A stretch of DNA of 29,351 bases, taken from positions 1 to 29,351 of the forward strand of contig JAKMGM010000043.1 of assembly GCA_022424925.1 (NCBI GenBank), read 5' to 3'. Position numbers and translations under genes: made by a program. The notes under the pieces are model-generated. The model had not been told where the DNA came from and ran no database searches. It worked only from the letters and a program-made list of their open reading frames with translations. Positions 15,594-23,977 of this stretch are shown one piece after another. The DNA is from Candidatus Poseidoniaceae archaeon (lineage in GTDB: Archaea > Thermoplasmatota > Poseidoniia > Poseidoniales > Poseidoniaceae). Numbering within the stretch: position 1 is the stretch's first letter; every line of letters begins with the position of its first letter.

Positions 15594-15601
15594 CAAAAAA
15601 G
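15594..15601 (-). terminator. T-rich putative terminator
   Basis: On the minus strand the region after the stop at 15608 reads CTTTTTTG, a run of six T. Archaeal intrinsic termination relies on such T-runs. It lies between the membrane-protein gene and the propeller gene. Confidence 0.35.
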
Positions 15602-15607
15602 AACGGT

Positions 15608-16528
15608 TCAAATGAAGTCGTCCTGCATCGGAACAAAACGTTTCGGTACTGCAAACGTAAGGACAAAAGCCAAAATTCCGAAACAACATGCCGTGTAATA
15701 GTGACCCATGCCGAAGAAGGAGATAGCGGCAGCCGTTCGCAAAATAGCGATTGATCCGGACTTCAAAGCCCAAACTGTGAATCCAGTGCCAATCAAGGCC
15801 AAACCCATGAATGCAAATCCAATCGTAACATAGATGTTTGATGCTCCCGGGTCCATCAGCGGGTGGTCCATTTGGTCACCGGTCCGGTCCACATATCGGA
15901 TTTCGCACTCTTCCGCTCCGTTCGAACACGGCTGCTCGGCAAAGATTTCTTGCGAAGGTATGCTAAAATCGATGGTTGTGAACCCAATAGGCTCGATGAT
16001 GGCTGGTGGAGAGAACAGCACACGGTTCGAATAGACGTCACGATAACCGTCTCGTTCAACCAATATATCGACTCGAGCCAAGCCGGGGTCGAGTTTTTCA
16101 AACGTGAAGAACCCGTTTTCATCTGTTTCCTTTTCTGTAGAATTCCAAATGCCATCATCGTCCCAAGAGATGTACAGCGTTGCGTTTTCAATTGGACGCC
16201 CGTTGTCATCTGTCACCGTGCCACGAAAGGTTGCCGTTTCATCCGGAGCTGTTAATGAGAGTCGATAGACAAACTCATCAGGACGCACCAATCCCGAATT
16301 TGGAGAGGCATAGTCAGCACCATTGAGGAATCCGAGTAGGCAGATGAACAGGAGAAAAACGCCGATTGCCTTCCCCATTGGATGCAAAGCAGGGTCGGGT
16401 TTGGTAAGTAGCGTTGTTGACGAAGCGAACATTAGATTTTGAGTTGGCTCGGCTAAACCCGTCAACTCATCGATATAGTCCGATTCGATGGCGACATCTG
16501 CCGACTCGGGCTCATCTGCATCGGCCAT
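15608..16528 (-). CDS. Membrane protein with carboxypeptidase-regulatory-like (Cna-B type) domain
   Basis: A 306-aa protein. An acidic cytoplasmic N-terminus (about 1-50) precedes a TM helix (53-72). An extracytoplasmic beta-sandwich at about 98-190 has the hallmark TATFRGTVTDDNGRPIENATL (98-118), then ENGFFTFEKLDPGLARVDI and a Tyr-rich strand, as in CarboxypepD_reg domains. Two cysteines follow (201, 208), and the protein ends in two or three further TM helices (232-256 and 260-296). The regulatory-like domain is normally a structural or binding module, and no catalytic zinc motif is present. It follows hflX with a 20-nt gap, so co-transcription is likely. Confidence 0.82.
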   Translation of the reverse strand: MADADEPESADVAIESDYIDELTGLAEPTQNLMFASSTTLLTKPDPALHPMGKAIGVFLLFICLLGFLNGADYASPNSGLVRPDEFVYRLSLTAPDETATFRGTVTDDNGRPIENATLYISWDDDGIWNSTEKETDENGFFTFEKLDPGLARVDILVERDGYRDVYSNRVLFSPPAIIEPIGFTTIDFSIPSQEIFAEQPCSNGAEECEIRYVDRTGDQMDHPLMDPGASNIYVTIGFAFMGLALIGTGFTVWALKSGSIAILRTAAAISFFGMGHYYTACCFGILAFVLTFAVPKRFVPMQDDFI

Positions 16529-16548
16529 GTATCGGGTAGAAGGTGGTC

Positions 16549-17955
16549 CTACTTCACTTCAATGCGATGTTTTGAATGGGCTAACAAGCGTGCAAGTGCG
16601 TGCTCGTGTATCCACACGCGCAATTCGACAATCCCGTCGGCGTGGTCGATTCTGTTTGATACAAGCCCTGAATCATACACATCAGACACTAAACCCTCCA
16701 CGGCGCGCCCGCCTTCAGCAGGAACTGGGAGCAAGAGCAAATCGGTCTGCGGACCAAACAGATGCCATAAGATCGAATCTTTCAGTTTCTGCATCCCTTT
16801 GCCAGAGTGTGAAGAGATGAGAATTGGGTCTGGCAGCCCTAATGCTGCAACCGTAGCCACAGCCTCCTCCAATTGTTCTTCGTCCGCTTTATCGATTTTT
16901 GTGAGGACTGTCAAGACATGATTCACCACGGACGTATCCGAAGAATTCCAAGGAAAATCTTCGTCGATTTCTTCACCATAAAATCGAGTGAAGACTTCAT
17001 TGCGCGAAGTGAACAACTTGCGTTCTAATTCTTCCGGTTTGTCGCTGGCGTCAGCCAAAATAAGCAACAAATCACTTTCCAATGCTTCTGCAAGCGTGGC
17101 GCGAAAAGCGTCGAGCGTTGCACTCGGCAAATGGTCGATGAAACCAATCGTATCCGCCAGTAAGACCCGGGGGCTCGCTTCCATTCGACCGATGGTCGTC
17201 TCTAAAGTCGAGAACAACTTGTCTTTGACGAGCACCTCTTTTCCGGAGAGGGCGAGGAAGAGACTTGATTTTCCGGCGTTGGTATATCCAGCCAAGCCGA
17301 CGGTCATCGCACCGCCGCGAGAACGTTGCTTTCGACGTTCGGATTGTGCAACAGCATGCTTTTTTTGCCGTTTTCTCAAGTGCACAAGTTCGCGATTAAT
17401 GTTGGCAATGGTCGCCTGCAATGCGGTAATTCCACCGCCACCGTATCCTGCGCGCTCTCCCGTTGTTTGCTGATTCGCAAGTTCTCTCAAGACGGTACGG
17501 TCGCTTTGCATTCGTGCAATACGAACCTGCGTTCTTGCTTCTAGAGATGAAGCATGAGATGTGAACAAAGACAGTAGCAAGCGCACTCGGTCCCATACCT
17601 CAATTTGAACCACTTCACTGACGCCTACCAGTTGACGAGGCGTGGCGTTCGCGTGCACGAGCACGAGGTCAACTCCTTTCCAGGGGTGGGCTGCGAGCCT
17701 GCTCGAAAGTTCATCTGCAACGTCTTGAAGTCGACCTTTTCCAAAGAAACCTCTCGGGTCAGGATGGCCTGGCTGATGCAGCGTTTCGACAATAGTGATG
17801 CCCATTGTAGCGACGAGCGCCACGAATTCAGTGGTGTTTTCCCCGTCTCGAACCAGCAGAACTGCTTTACGGCCTTCGTGATTTGTACGTGCTTCACCGA
17901 GGGTGACACCACCCGTACCAGCAAAGACCGGCTCCTCCTTCCCGCTCTTCGCCAT
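16549..17955 (-). CDS. hflX: GTPase HflX
   Basis: Ribosome-associated GTPase that splits or rescues stalled ribosomes in other organisms. Numbered from an upstream in-frame start at 17979 (476 aa), G1 is GYTNAGKSS (231-239), G2 Thr261/262, G3 DTIGF (276-280), G4 TKID (360-363) and G5 SSHSGKG. The HflX N-terminal domain with HPDPRGFFGKGRLQDV (72-87), LVHANATPRQL and QIEVWDRVRLLLSLF is intact, and so is the glycine-rich linker before the G domain (ERAGYGGGGI). I prefer the ATG at 17955 (468 aa), because GGAAGGAT lies directly upstream and a TATA-like core sits about 27 nt before it. The gene is divergent from the Pcc1-like gene. Confidence 0.95.
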   Translation of the reverse strand: MAKSGKEEPVFAGTGGVTLGEARTNHEGRKAVLLVRDGENTTEFVALVATMGITIVETLHQPGHPDPRGFFGKGRLQDVADELSSRLAAHPWKGVDLVLVHANATPRQLVGVSEVVQIEVWDRVRLLLSLFTSHASSLEARTQVRIARMQSDRTVLRELANQQTTGERAGYGGGGITALQATIANINRELVHLRKRQKKHAVAQSERRKQRSRGGAMTVGLAGYTNAGKSSLFLALSGKEVLVKDKLFSTLETTIGRMEASPRVLLADTIGFIDHLPSATLDAFRATLAEALESDLLLILADASDKPEELERKLFTSRNEVFTRFYGEEIDEDFPWNSSDTSVVNHVLTVLTKIDKADEEQLEEAVATVAALGLPDPILISSHSGKGMQKLKDSILWHLFGPQTDLLLLPVPAEGGRAVEGLVSDVYDSGLVSNRIDHADGIVELRVWIHEHALARLLAHSKHRIEVK

Positions 17956-17977
17956 ATCCTTCCGACGAGTCATCCTC

Positions 17978-17987
17978 ATAATAGCCC
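17978..17987. promoter_or_regulatory. Shared bidirectional TATA-like core between hflX and the Pcc1-like gene
   Basis: CATAATAG (plus strand, 17978-17985), read as CTATTATG on the minus strand, lies 19-26 nt before the plus-strand ATG at 18004 and 23-30 nt before the minus-strand ATG at 17955. Only 48 nt separate the two start codons and this is the one A/T-rich core between them, so both promoters may use it. Confidence 0.45.
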
Positions 17988-18003
17988 ACCTCTACCACCG
18001 AGC

Positions 18004-18225
18004 ATGAGCGAATCTCATGAGGCGACGATTCAGTGGTCCGGTAGTGTGTCGATGGCGAATCAGATTCTCGAGGTCGCTCAACGCCCGTATTGCGAAACTT
18101 TGTCCGAAGAACATGAAGACGGCATGCATGTTTCAGTCATCGTTCAACATGCAGACTTGCAAAGCCTTCGAGACATTGTCGATGCTTTGCTTATCAATTT
18201 TGCAGAAATCGAAGAAAAGAACTAG
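18004..18225 (+). CDS. pcc1: Probable KEOPS complex subunit Pcc1
   Basis: A 73-aa protein. The pattern is a beta strand (ATIQWSGSVSMANQI), a Pro-containing turn (AQRPYCETLSEE), a strand (MHVSVIVQHADL) and a final helix beginning LQSLRDIVDALLINFAEIEE. It matches archaeal Pcc1, where a D-x-x-x-L-R motif starts the last helix. Pcc1 dimerises the KEOPS complex that makes the t6A modification at position 37 of ANN-decoding tRNAs. The small size and missing N-terminal extension fit the family, but the identity is moderate and rests on pattern only. Neighbours do not include kae1 or bud32. Its TAG stop overlaps the opposing ExoIII stop in one CTAG. Confidence 0.6.
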   Translation: MSESHEATIQWSGSVSMANQILEVAQRPYCETLSEEHEDGMHVSVIVQHADLQSLRDIVDALLINFAEIEEKN

Positions 18226-19001
18226 AGTTCTAAATCCAGCACAACTGGTGCATGGTCTGATACATCGATGCCGCCTTGCCGGATAATTTTGACATCCCGA
18301 ACGGATTTGTTTGCGGCTTCGTTCAAGAGAAAATAGTCGATTCTCCAACCGCGGTCTAACGCTCGCGCCTGCCCCCTGTTCGACCACCACGAGTAGATTT
18401 TTTCACCTTCACCAATATGGTTTCGAAACACGTCGTGCCAGCCGTCAGCGAGCAATTGGCTGAACCACTCGCGTTCTTGGGGTAGAAACCCGCTTGATTT
18501 GGCGTTGCCTTTTGGATTCCAAATATCGTCTTCAGTATGGGCAATGTTGAGGTCGCCGCATACGATGACCGGTGTTTCCCTTTCGAGGTATGGTGTAAGG
18601 AATGTTTTCCATTCATCCATCCATGCTTCTTTGAAATCCTGCCGTTCTTGCTTGTTTGAACCGCTTGGAAGATAGGTGTTAATGCACGTGAAACCCTCGT
18701 GCTCGGTAACCAAAATTCTGCCTTCTGAATCGCCACTGTCGACTGAACCGTTCATTCCAATCTTGTGTGTTTTGATTTCCATTTTTGAAAGCGTTGCGAC
18801 GCCTGAGTATCCCTTTTTTTGTGCACAGTGCATGTGTGTTTCATATGCATCAGGCCATGCCCATCCCTTCGGTAATTGTTCTGGAAGTGCTCGTACTTCC
18901 TGGAGCATGATGACATCAGCGTCCATAGTGTCAAAATATTCGTCAATGCCTTTTCGAATTGCAGCACGAATGCCGTTGACGTTCCATGATACGAATCGCA
19001 T
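18222..19001 (-). CDS. xthA: Exodeoxyribonuclease III / AP endonuclease
   Basis: Base-excision-repair enzyme that cleaves 5' of abasic sites and trims 3' ends. From the ATG at 19001 it is 259 aa. Family signatures are MRFVSWNVNGIRAAIRKG at the N-terminus, DVIMLQEVRAL (metal-binding Glu), the active-site Tyr/Asn region TCINTYLPSGS, VCGDLNIAHTEDDIWNPKG, GWRIDYFLL and the catalytic DVSDHAPVV. GGGTGGA lies 6 nt before this start, and the N-terminus matches the family exactly. An in-frame ATG at 19037 would add 12 residues and overlap the stop of the upstream gene as ATGA. It is the second gene after the FAD oxidoreductase. Confidence 0.95.
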   Translation of the reverse strand: MRFVSWNVNGIRAAIRKGIDEYFDTMDADVIMLQEVRALPEQLPKGWAWPDAYETHMHCAQKKGYSGVATLSKMEIKTHKIGMNGSVDSGDSEGRILVTEHEGFTCINTYLPSGSNKQERQDFKEAWMDEWKTFLTPYLERETPVIVCGDLNIAHTEDDIWNPKGNAKSSGFLPQEREWFSQLLADGWHDVFRNHIGEGEKIYSWWSNRGQARALDRGWRIDYFLLNEAANKSVRDVKIIRQGGIDVSDHAPVVLDLEL

Positions 19002-19033
19002 GGTTGTTCCACCCGTTGGCGGTGGATAAGTGT

Positions 19034-20170
19034 TCATCGAAGGGCTGATGAAATACTTCTTCCCGCTGAACGCCCGCTGTCAACAGCTGCATCACCAAGC
19101 AGATGTTCGTTCTCGACCCACGCACCTGCGAAAAGAATGCCGTGTTCCGCAAAACCCCGTTGAGGGACATGGTAATCAGTTGCTCCAGACAGTGTAATCT
19201 TTTCTTGTTCTGAGTGGTGAAGAATGTGTGCATTCCAACCAGCGGCACGCTGATCGAGAAAGCGTTTCAATGCCTCAAGGCGTTTCGATGCTGAGGCAAA
19301 CCTTGTTTCACCTGGATCTGAAGCCAATCCACCGATCGCAATGGCTGAGAGATGACTACCTTCTAGACCAAGCCGTGGTTGAATGGCTCGGTAATCCAAA
19401 ACAATACATTGTTGTTCGACATCGACCACAGCGTGCTTCCCCCCAAGTGATTTTGAGTCAAGTCCCACCTCAATATAACTGGCAGTCGTTCTTCTGAGTT
19501 GTGAAAAAAGGTCTGAGGTTCTTTGCTCATCAAGATCGCGTACCAATCTGCGAGATGCTGCGGGTCCACAAGCGAGAACCACCACGTCCGTTTCGATTTC
19601 ACGCCCGTCCTTGAGGTGAACTCGCCCATGCTCAATGCGGTTGACTTCAAGGCCACATTCAATGAACACCCCAATTTCATCGAGTGCTGCAGCCATTCTT
19701 CCGACCATGCCTGACCACCCTTCGTTCGAGACCAAGAGGTTGTTTTTCAGCAATCCAGTATAGCGGTTTGACGGTTTCGAAGCATCCCACGCAGAAAGTA
19801 GCCGGCACCCTCGAACAAGGTGTTGGCCTGGCTCTGCATTTCGAAGAACTTTTTTTGCAGCCATGGAACGCCTTACATCGTCGGTTGGCATGACAATCCC
19901 GTGTCCAAGAATATCGATTCTGTGCAACTGAATCGGCGATGAGGACAATTTTACCCTGCTTAATTTACGGGCAAGCTCGTGGAGTGGTCCTTTTTTCAAA
20001 AAGAGATGAGGCCCAAACCCAAAAGGAAACTCGCCGATATTTTGTGTCGTTCCTCGACCCCCAATTCGTGAGGAGCGCTCCATTATGACAACGTGATGGC
20101 CGGCACTTGTCGCTTCGAGCGCACAGGCAAGGCCTGCTAGGCCCGCTCCAACAACCACGACTCGCGCCAT
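19034..20170 (-). CDS. FAD-dependent oxidoreductase, amine oxidase / phytoene desaturase-like
   Basis: A 378-aa flavoprotein. The N-terminal dinucleotide-binding fold is VVVVGAGLAGLACALEA, with the ribose-binding Glu and GG motif as VIMERSSRIGGRGTT. A second FAD contact, IETDVVVLACGPAASRRLV, lies mid-chain. The C-terminal FAD motif, HGILFAGAWVENEHLLGDAAVDSGRSAG, is typical of the amine oxidase/phytoene desaturase/protoporphyrinogen oxidase clan. The substrate cannot be assigned, although isoprenoid or carotenoid saturation chemistry is a reasonable candidate. No TM or signal is seen. The stop overlaps an upstream in-frame ATG of xthA, so the two are probably co-transcribed. It is divergent from the GMP synthase subunit. 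Confidence 0.85.
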   Translation of the reverse strand: MARVVVVGAGLAGLACALEATSAGHHVVIMERSSRIGGRGTTQNIGEFPFGFGPHLFLKKGPLHELARKLSRVKLSSSPIQLHRIDILGHGIVMPTDDVRRSMAAKKVLRNAEPGQHLVRGCRLLSAWDASKPSNRYTGLLKNNLLVSNEGWSGMVGRMAAALDEIGVFIECGLEVNRIEHGRVHLKDGREIETDVVVLACGPAASRRLVRDLDEQRTSDLFSQLRRTTASYIEVGLDSKSLGGKHAVVDVEQQCIVLDYRAIQPRLGLEGSHLSAIAIGGLASDPGETRFASASKRLEALKRFLDQRAAGWNAHILHHSEQEKITLSGATDYHVPQRGFAEHGILFAGAWVENEHLLGDAAVDSGRSAGRSISSALR

Positions 20171-20271
20171 GGCTGAGCGTGATGCTCACCCAACATCAAA
20201 CCACTCTTCCTTTCAGTTCGGGCGGCATGTTCATGGTTGTTCGATTACACAGGCGTTTTGCAGGTGAGCCA

Positions 20272-20859
20272 ATGGACACGAAACCACTCGTCATCGATGT
20301 AGTCGACAATGGAGGTCAATGGACGCATAGAGAATGGCGAATGTTGCGCTATCTGAAAGTCGATACTCAGATTATTGACAATACGACAGCAGTCGAGGAC
20401 TTGCGTGATGTCGACGGCATCATCTTGTCCGGTGGGGCGGCTCGAGTCGGACTGAGTGGCGAGTTGGGCAATTGCGGCGCTTTTCTCGAACTCGATGTCC
20501 CAATTCTAGGGATTTGTGCAGGACATCAATTCATGGCTCGACATTACGGAGGCGATGCAAGAGAATCACCAGTGCCTGAGTTCGGCGCAATGCAGATAGA
20601 ATTGCAGAACGGGGGGGGCAAGATTTTTGCAAATACTGCAGAATCACAAACTGTCTGGGAATCTCACAATGACGAAGTACACATTGTCCCTGAAGGGTTT
20701 TTTATCACAGCACAAAGTCCTTCATGCCTTGTTCAAGGCATGGAAAATGAGAAAGGAGACCGTTTCGGTCTTCAATTCCATCCTGAAGTCAACGATTCCG
20801 AATTTGGCAAAGAAATGTTTGAAAACTTTGTAGAAGTGTGCCGAAATGGAAGAAAATGA
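20272..20859 (+). CDS. guaAA: GMP synthase, glutaminase (GATase) subunit
   Basis: Class I glutamine amidotransferase supplying ammonia to the separate GMP synthase ATP-pyrophosphatase subunit, as in two-subunit archaeal enzymes. It is 195 aa from the ATG at 20272, chosen because AGGTGA lies 4 nt upstream; the frame is open much further upstream, but without family similarity. The nucleophile elbow is LGICAGHQFMA (Cys82) and the catalytic pair FHPE gives His170 and Glu172. The N-terminus IDVVDNGGQWTHREWRML and the segment ILSGGAARVG match the archaeal GuaA glutaminase. The ATPase subunit is not in the window. A TTTTT run (20863-20867) follows the stop. Confidence 0.92.
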   Translation: MDTKPLVIDVVDNGGQWTHREWRMLRYLKVDTQIIDNTTAVEDLRDVDGIILSGGAARVGLSGELGNCGAFLELDVPILGICAGHQFMARHYGGDARESPVPEFGAMQIELQNGGGKIFANTAESQTVWESHNDEVHIVPEGFFITAQSPSCLVQGMENEKGDRFGLQFHPEVNDSEFGKEMFENFVEVCRNGRK

Positions 20860-20878
20860 GACTTTTTGACGACAATAC

Positions 20879-20887
20879 CTCTATAAG
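20879..20887 (+). promoter_or_regulatory. TATA-like box of the gene at 20909
   Basis: CTCTATAAG; its TATAAG core (starting T20882) is 27 nt before the ATG at 20909, spacing consistent with leaderless transcription. Confidence 0.55.
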
Positions 20888-20908
20888 TGTGCTTTCAAAG
20901 GGACTCGC

Positions 20909-23900
20909 ATGAACCTCCGCCGTTCTTTGCCATGCCTGCTAATGACCAGCCTTCTTCTCGCAGCACTTCTTCCACTCGGAAGCGTCAGTGCAACACCTAC
21001 AGAACCAGCCGAGTTCTATTACGGTGTTGAATACGATTGGAGCAGCGTAGACACCGATCTTGAGAATTTCACCGGGCTCGATGTCCCAGAAATATTGGGA
21101 GAAGTCATGGGTGCTGCTGATGATGCAGGGTTCAATCTTGTCGTAGGACAACTCCAGACTGGAGCCTCGAATGTGTATGTCCATCATACCGAAGACATCA
21201 CACCTCAAACAATCCAAGACAACAACGGTAACGATGTTTCTGTGTGGAGCCGAACAGATGATGTGACCCTCCGTCACGGCGTTCTTGCAGATTCTATCCT
21301 TCAAACAGACTGGTCAGAATCTACATTCGGCTCAGATACAACGAGTTTTGATATTGACGTTGTACAAACACTTGAACAAGTTTTGACCGTCGATATGACC
21401 TATACAGAATACCTCGATGACACATACAATCTTGTAGGCGCTGATATGGAATTCAGTATGGACGTTGAAGCAACAATCGGTCTTAACATCGATGCCTTGT
21501 TTGAAGGCGGTGGCGACGAGTTCCCGATTGATTTCGATACTGAACTCGATTTGGGTTACTCGATATCCGAATCATCGTCGCAATGGCGCCTAGGCGCTCC
21601 AAACTCGGTCTATGTGGACCTTTCAGCTGCGAATGATAATTATTACTGGGAATGCGGTGAATCAGAGTGCGGCGACTTGACTGGTGACTACACCGGTGCC
21701 GTCGATTACAGTTTCTCTATCGAAGGTATTCCAACAGAAGACTTCGGCCTTGATGCCGGGGAATTTGACTTAGAAATCTCTGACTCACTTACCGATTCAG
21801 GAACATTCGACATGGAAATGTACGGTGAATTTGATTTCTCCAAAGGTGACACGCTGACCGTGGACCTTGGTGACGGAGAAGGCATGAGCACGCAAGTTCA
21901 AAGTTGCGAGACCTGCCCTCCTGGTAATCCATTGATGTTCATGATGATGGGCTATGTTCTTGCAGGCTCTGGAGAGGACTTCGCGGAACAGATTGCTGAG
22001 GAACTCGACGAGGACCTGACTGAAGCCATTGAATCAGTATTCGGTATCGATGAAGAGAACAGCGATGATAGTTTGAGTTTTTACGACTTTAGCGGCGATG
22101 TCCCCAATTGGGACAATCTCGGCCGAATCACAATGAATCAAGGTACTGAGATAAATTGGGCTTCAGTTATGGTCCAAGTATCGGTCGACGGCGATGCACC
22201 AGTCACATGTACGAACCCGGGAATGTCATCCGCTGGTGATTGCAGCCTTGTTGAATTCGGTAGCACCGGTGACCAAGTTTGGTCTGTTGGTGACGGCGTC
22301 ACAGTCATGGATGATGCGGACATGTGTCCTGAAGGTAATTACTGCACACTCGAGTACCATATTTTCGATATCTCGGAGGGTAAAACCCTAGCTCAGTTTA
22401 TGATGTATGTAGAGGGCTTTTCCCCTGCAGATGCTCCTCCTAGACTCTCTGGAGACATACACTTTTGGGGAGACAATGTCACGATTCAAACAGAACTCCA
22501 TGCCCAAAACCCGGTGTTCATGACCGACGATCCGGCAAATTTCACCTGTGATGATGGAACAACCATTGAATGGACACAGATAAACGACGGTAACAACGAC
22601 TGTTCGGCCGGCGAAGAGGAAGGCGATTGGTCCAGTGAAAAGGTCTTCACATGCGATGATGGTACAGAAATCCCTTGGCCTCAAGTCAACGATTACACTT
22701 CGAACTGTGCTATGGGTGAAGATGAAGGAATCCAACATCATTACACACTTCAAATGACCTTGTATGATGGAGATAACACCCCGCTTTCGTCAGTCGAACT
22801 TACCATTTGTGAGAACGGCCAAGCATACACCTGTGACGACGACCCTACATGGGGTACATCATGGTCAGAGGACAGCGGCGTCAGTGTTCCATCAGCCTAC
22901 GGCGATTCGACAATGTGTCTCACCGCAACGCTCAGCGATACTCGAACCTCGTCACCGCTGGTTGAAATGACTGAAACATGTCATACCCAGTGGGTTGGTC
23001 CTGCAATCAGTTACGTGGACATGTGGGAAGAGAACTCAATGGAGTTGTACTATGAACTCGCAGTTTACGATTACAGTCAAGAAGCAGGTGCGAGCGTTGA
23101 ATACACAATCAACGACCCAAACCAAAATGAAATCGAATCAGGGACCATGGCGATTGATGGATCACAGAGTTCCTACAGAGTATCTGCTACGCAAGAGTTC
23201 CTCGAACCCGGAGAATACTGCCTCAGCGCCCTCCTCTACCAAGATGGCATATCGATGCCATATCAGGAGATGACCTCGTGTGCAATGCTTGAGGAATCCG
23301 ATGAAGAAATCAGTGAACGAGTCGAGACCGTCTTTGGGGCACTCATTGATTCGGGTCTTGAAGACGTACTCGAGAACTTCGGAATGAACCTCGAAGAACG
23401 CCTTGAAACGATTGAACCGTTCGAAGAATTCCCATATGACAACGGCATGTGGGCTCCAATGTGGAGCAATGAACACGCTGCTATGGTTGGTGTTGGGGTC
23501 TATGTCATGAACGATGACGGAGCTTACACGCTTGCTGGCCCGCAGACTCAAGGATACATGGACGCTGCTCCTGCTAAACTCAGTATTCGCTACTTGACCG
23601 GCGTTGAAGCAAACACGGCGAACAACGGCATGGAAGAAGCCACTACGATTAGCGACATTGTAGACGTTGAGGACCACAATCTCGATGATATTGAACAAGA
23701 CCTTATCGAAGCAGGAATTGACACCAGCGACCTCACACTGCCTGCGACTGACGATACGACGAACACTGACGGTACGACCGGAGATGACAATCCTTCAGAC
23801 CAAACTGCGGAGGAACTTGCAGAAGAATCTGGATTGGATCTTCCGTTCCTTTCCCCGGTTTCTATGATTGCCGTCATTGTCCTTGCAGGCGTTGTTGCCG

Positions 23901-23941
23901 GCAGTCGCCGTGATTTCGATTCTGAAGATGGCGAAGAGTGA
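20909..23941 (+). CDS. Large secreted, membrane-anchored acidic protein with two LDLa-like repeats
   Basis: A 1010-aa protein of unrecognised overall family. A signal peptide (1-28; RRSLPCLLMTSLLLAALLPLGSVSA) is followed by a long acidic extracellular region rich in Asp, Ser and Thr. Residues 545-575 and 580-610 form two 35-residue-spaced repeats of FTCDDGT.I.W.Q.ND...(D/N)C..GE(D/E)EG. These resemble LDL-receptor class A repeats reduced to two cysteines. Other paired cysteines (e.g. CETCPPG near 334, CPEGNYC near 473) suggest disulfides. A Thr/Asp linker leads to a C-terminal TM (about 977-998) and a short tail, RRDFDSEDGEE. It probably displays a binding domain on the cell surface. The following membrane-protein gene starts 36 nt after its stop. 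Confidence 0.82.
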   Translation: MNLRRSLPCLLMTSLLLAALLPLGSVSATPTEPAEFYYGVEYDWSSVDTDLENFTGLDVPEILGEVMGAADDAGFNLVVGQLQTGASNVYVHHTEDITPQTIQDNNGNDVSVWSRTDDVTLRHGVLADSILQTDWSESTFGSDTTSFDIDVVQTLEQVLTVDMTYTEYLDDTYNLVGADMEFSMDVEATIGLNIDALFEGGGDEFPIDFDTELDLGYSISESSSQWRLGAPNSVYVDLSAANDNYYWECGESECGDLTGDYTGAVDYSFSIEGIPTEDFGLDAGEFDLEISDSLTDSGTFDMEMYGEFDFSKGDTLTVDLGDGEGMSTQVQSCETCPPGNPLMFMMMGYVLAGSGEDFAEQIAEELDEDLTEAIESVFGIDEENSDDSLSFYDFSGDVPNWDNLGRITMNQGTEINWASVMVQVSVDGDAPVTCTNPGMSSAGDCSLVEFGSTGDQVWSVGDGVTVMDDADMCPEGNYCTLEYHIFDISEGKTLAQFMMYVEGFSPADAPPRLSGDIHFWGDNVTIQTELHAQNPVFMTDDPANFTCDDGTTIEWTQINDGNNDCSAGEEEGDWSSEKVFTCDDGTEIPWPQVNDYTSNCAMGEDEGIQHHYTLQMTLYDGDNTPLSSVELTICENGQAYTCDDDPTWGTSWSEDSGVSVPSAYGDSTMCLTATLSDTRTSSPLVEMTETCHTQWVGPAISYVDMWEENSMELYYELAVYDYSQEAGASVEYTINDPNQNEIESGTMAIDGSQSSYRVSATQEFLEPGEYCLSALLYQDGISMPYQEMTSCAMLEESDEEISERVETVFGALIDSGLEDVLENFGMNLEERLETIEPFEEFPYDNGMWAPMWSNEHAAMVGVGVYVMNDDGAYTLAGPQTQGYMDAAPAKLSIRYLTGVEANTANNGMEEATTISDIVDVEDHNLDDIEQDLIEAGIDTSDLTLPATDDTTNTDGTTGDDNPSDQTAEELAEESGLDLPFLSPVSMIAVIVLAGVVAGSRRDFDSEDGEE

Positions 23942-23977
23942 TTGGTTCACCAAGAACGAGAGACGGGGGGTCAAACT

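Noticed and set aside
17605..18003. Long upstream extension of the Pcc1-like frame
   Set aside because: This part is antisense to hflX and has no family similarity; the Pcc1-like protein begins at the ATG at 18004 with a TATA-like core at the right distance.
20107..20271. 55-residue N-terminal extension of the GMP synthase glutaminase
   Set aside because: It overlaps the divergent FAD gene and does not resemble the family; a good Shine-Dalgarno precedes the ATG at 20272.
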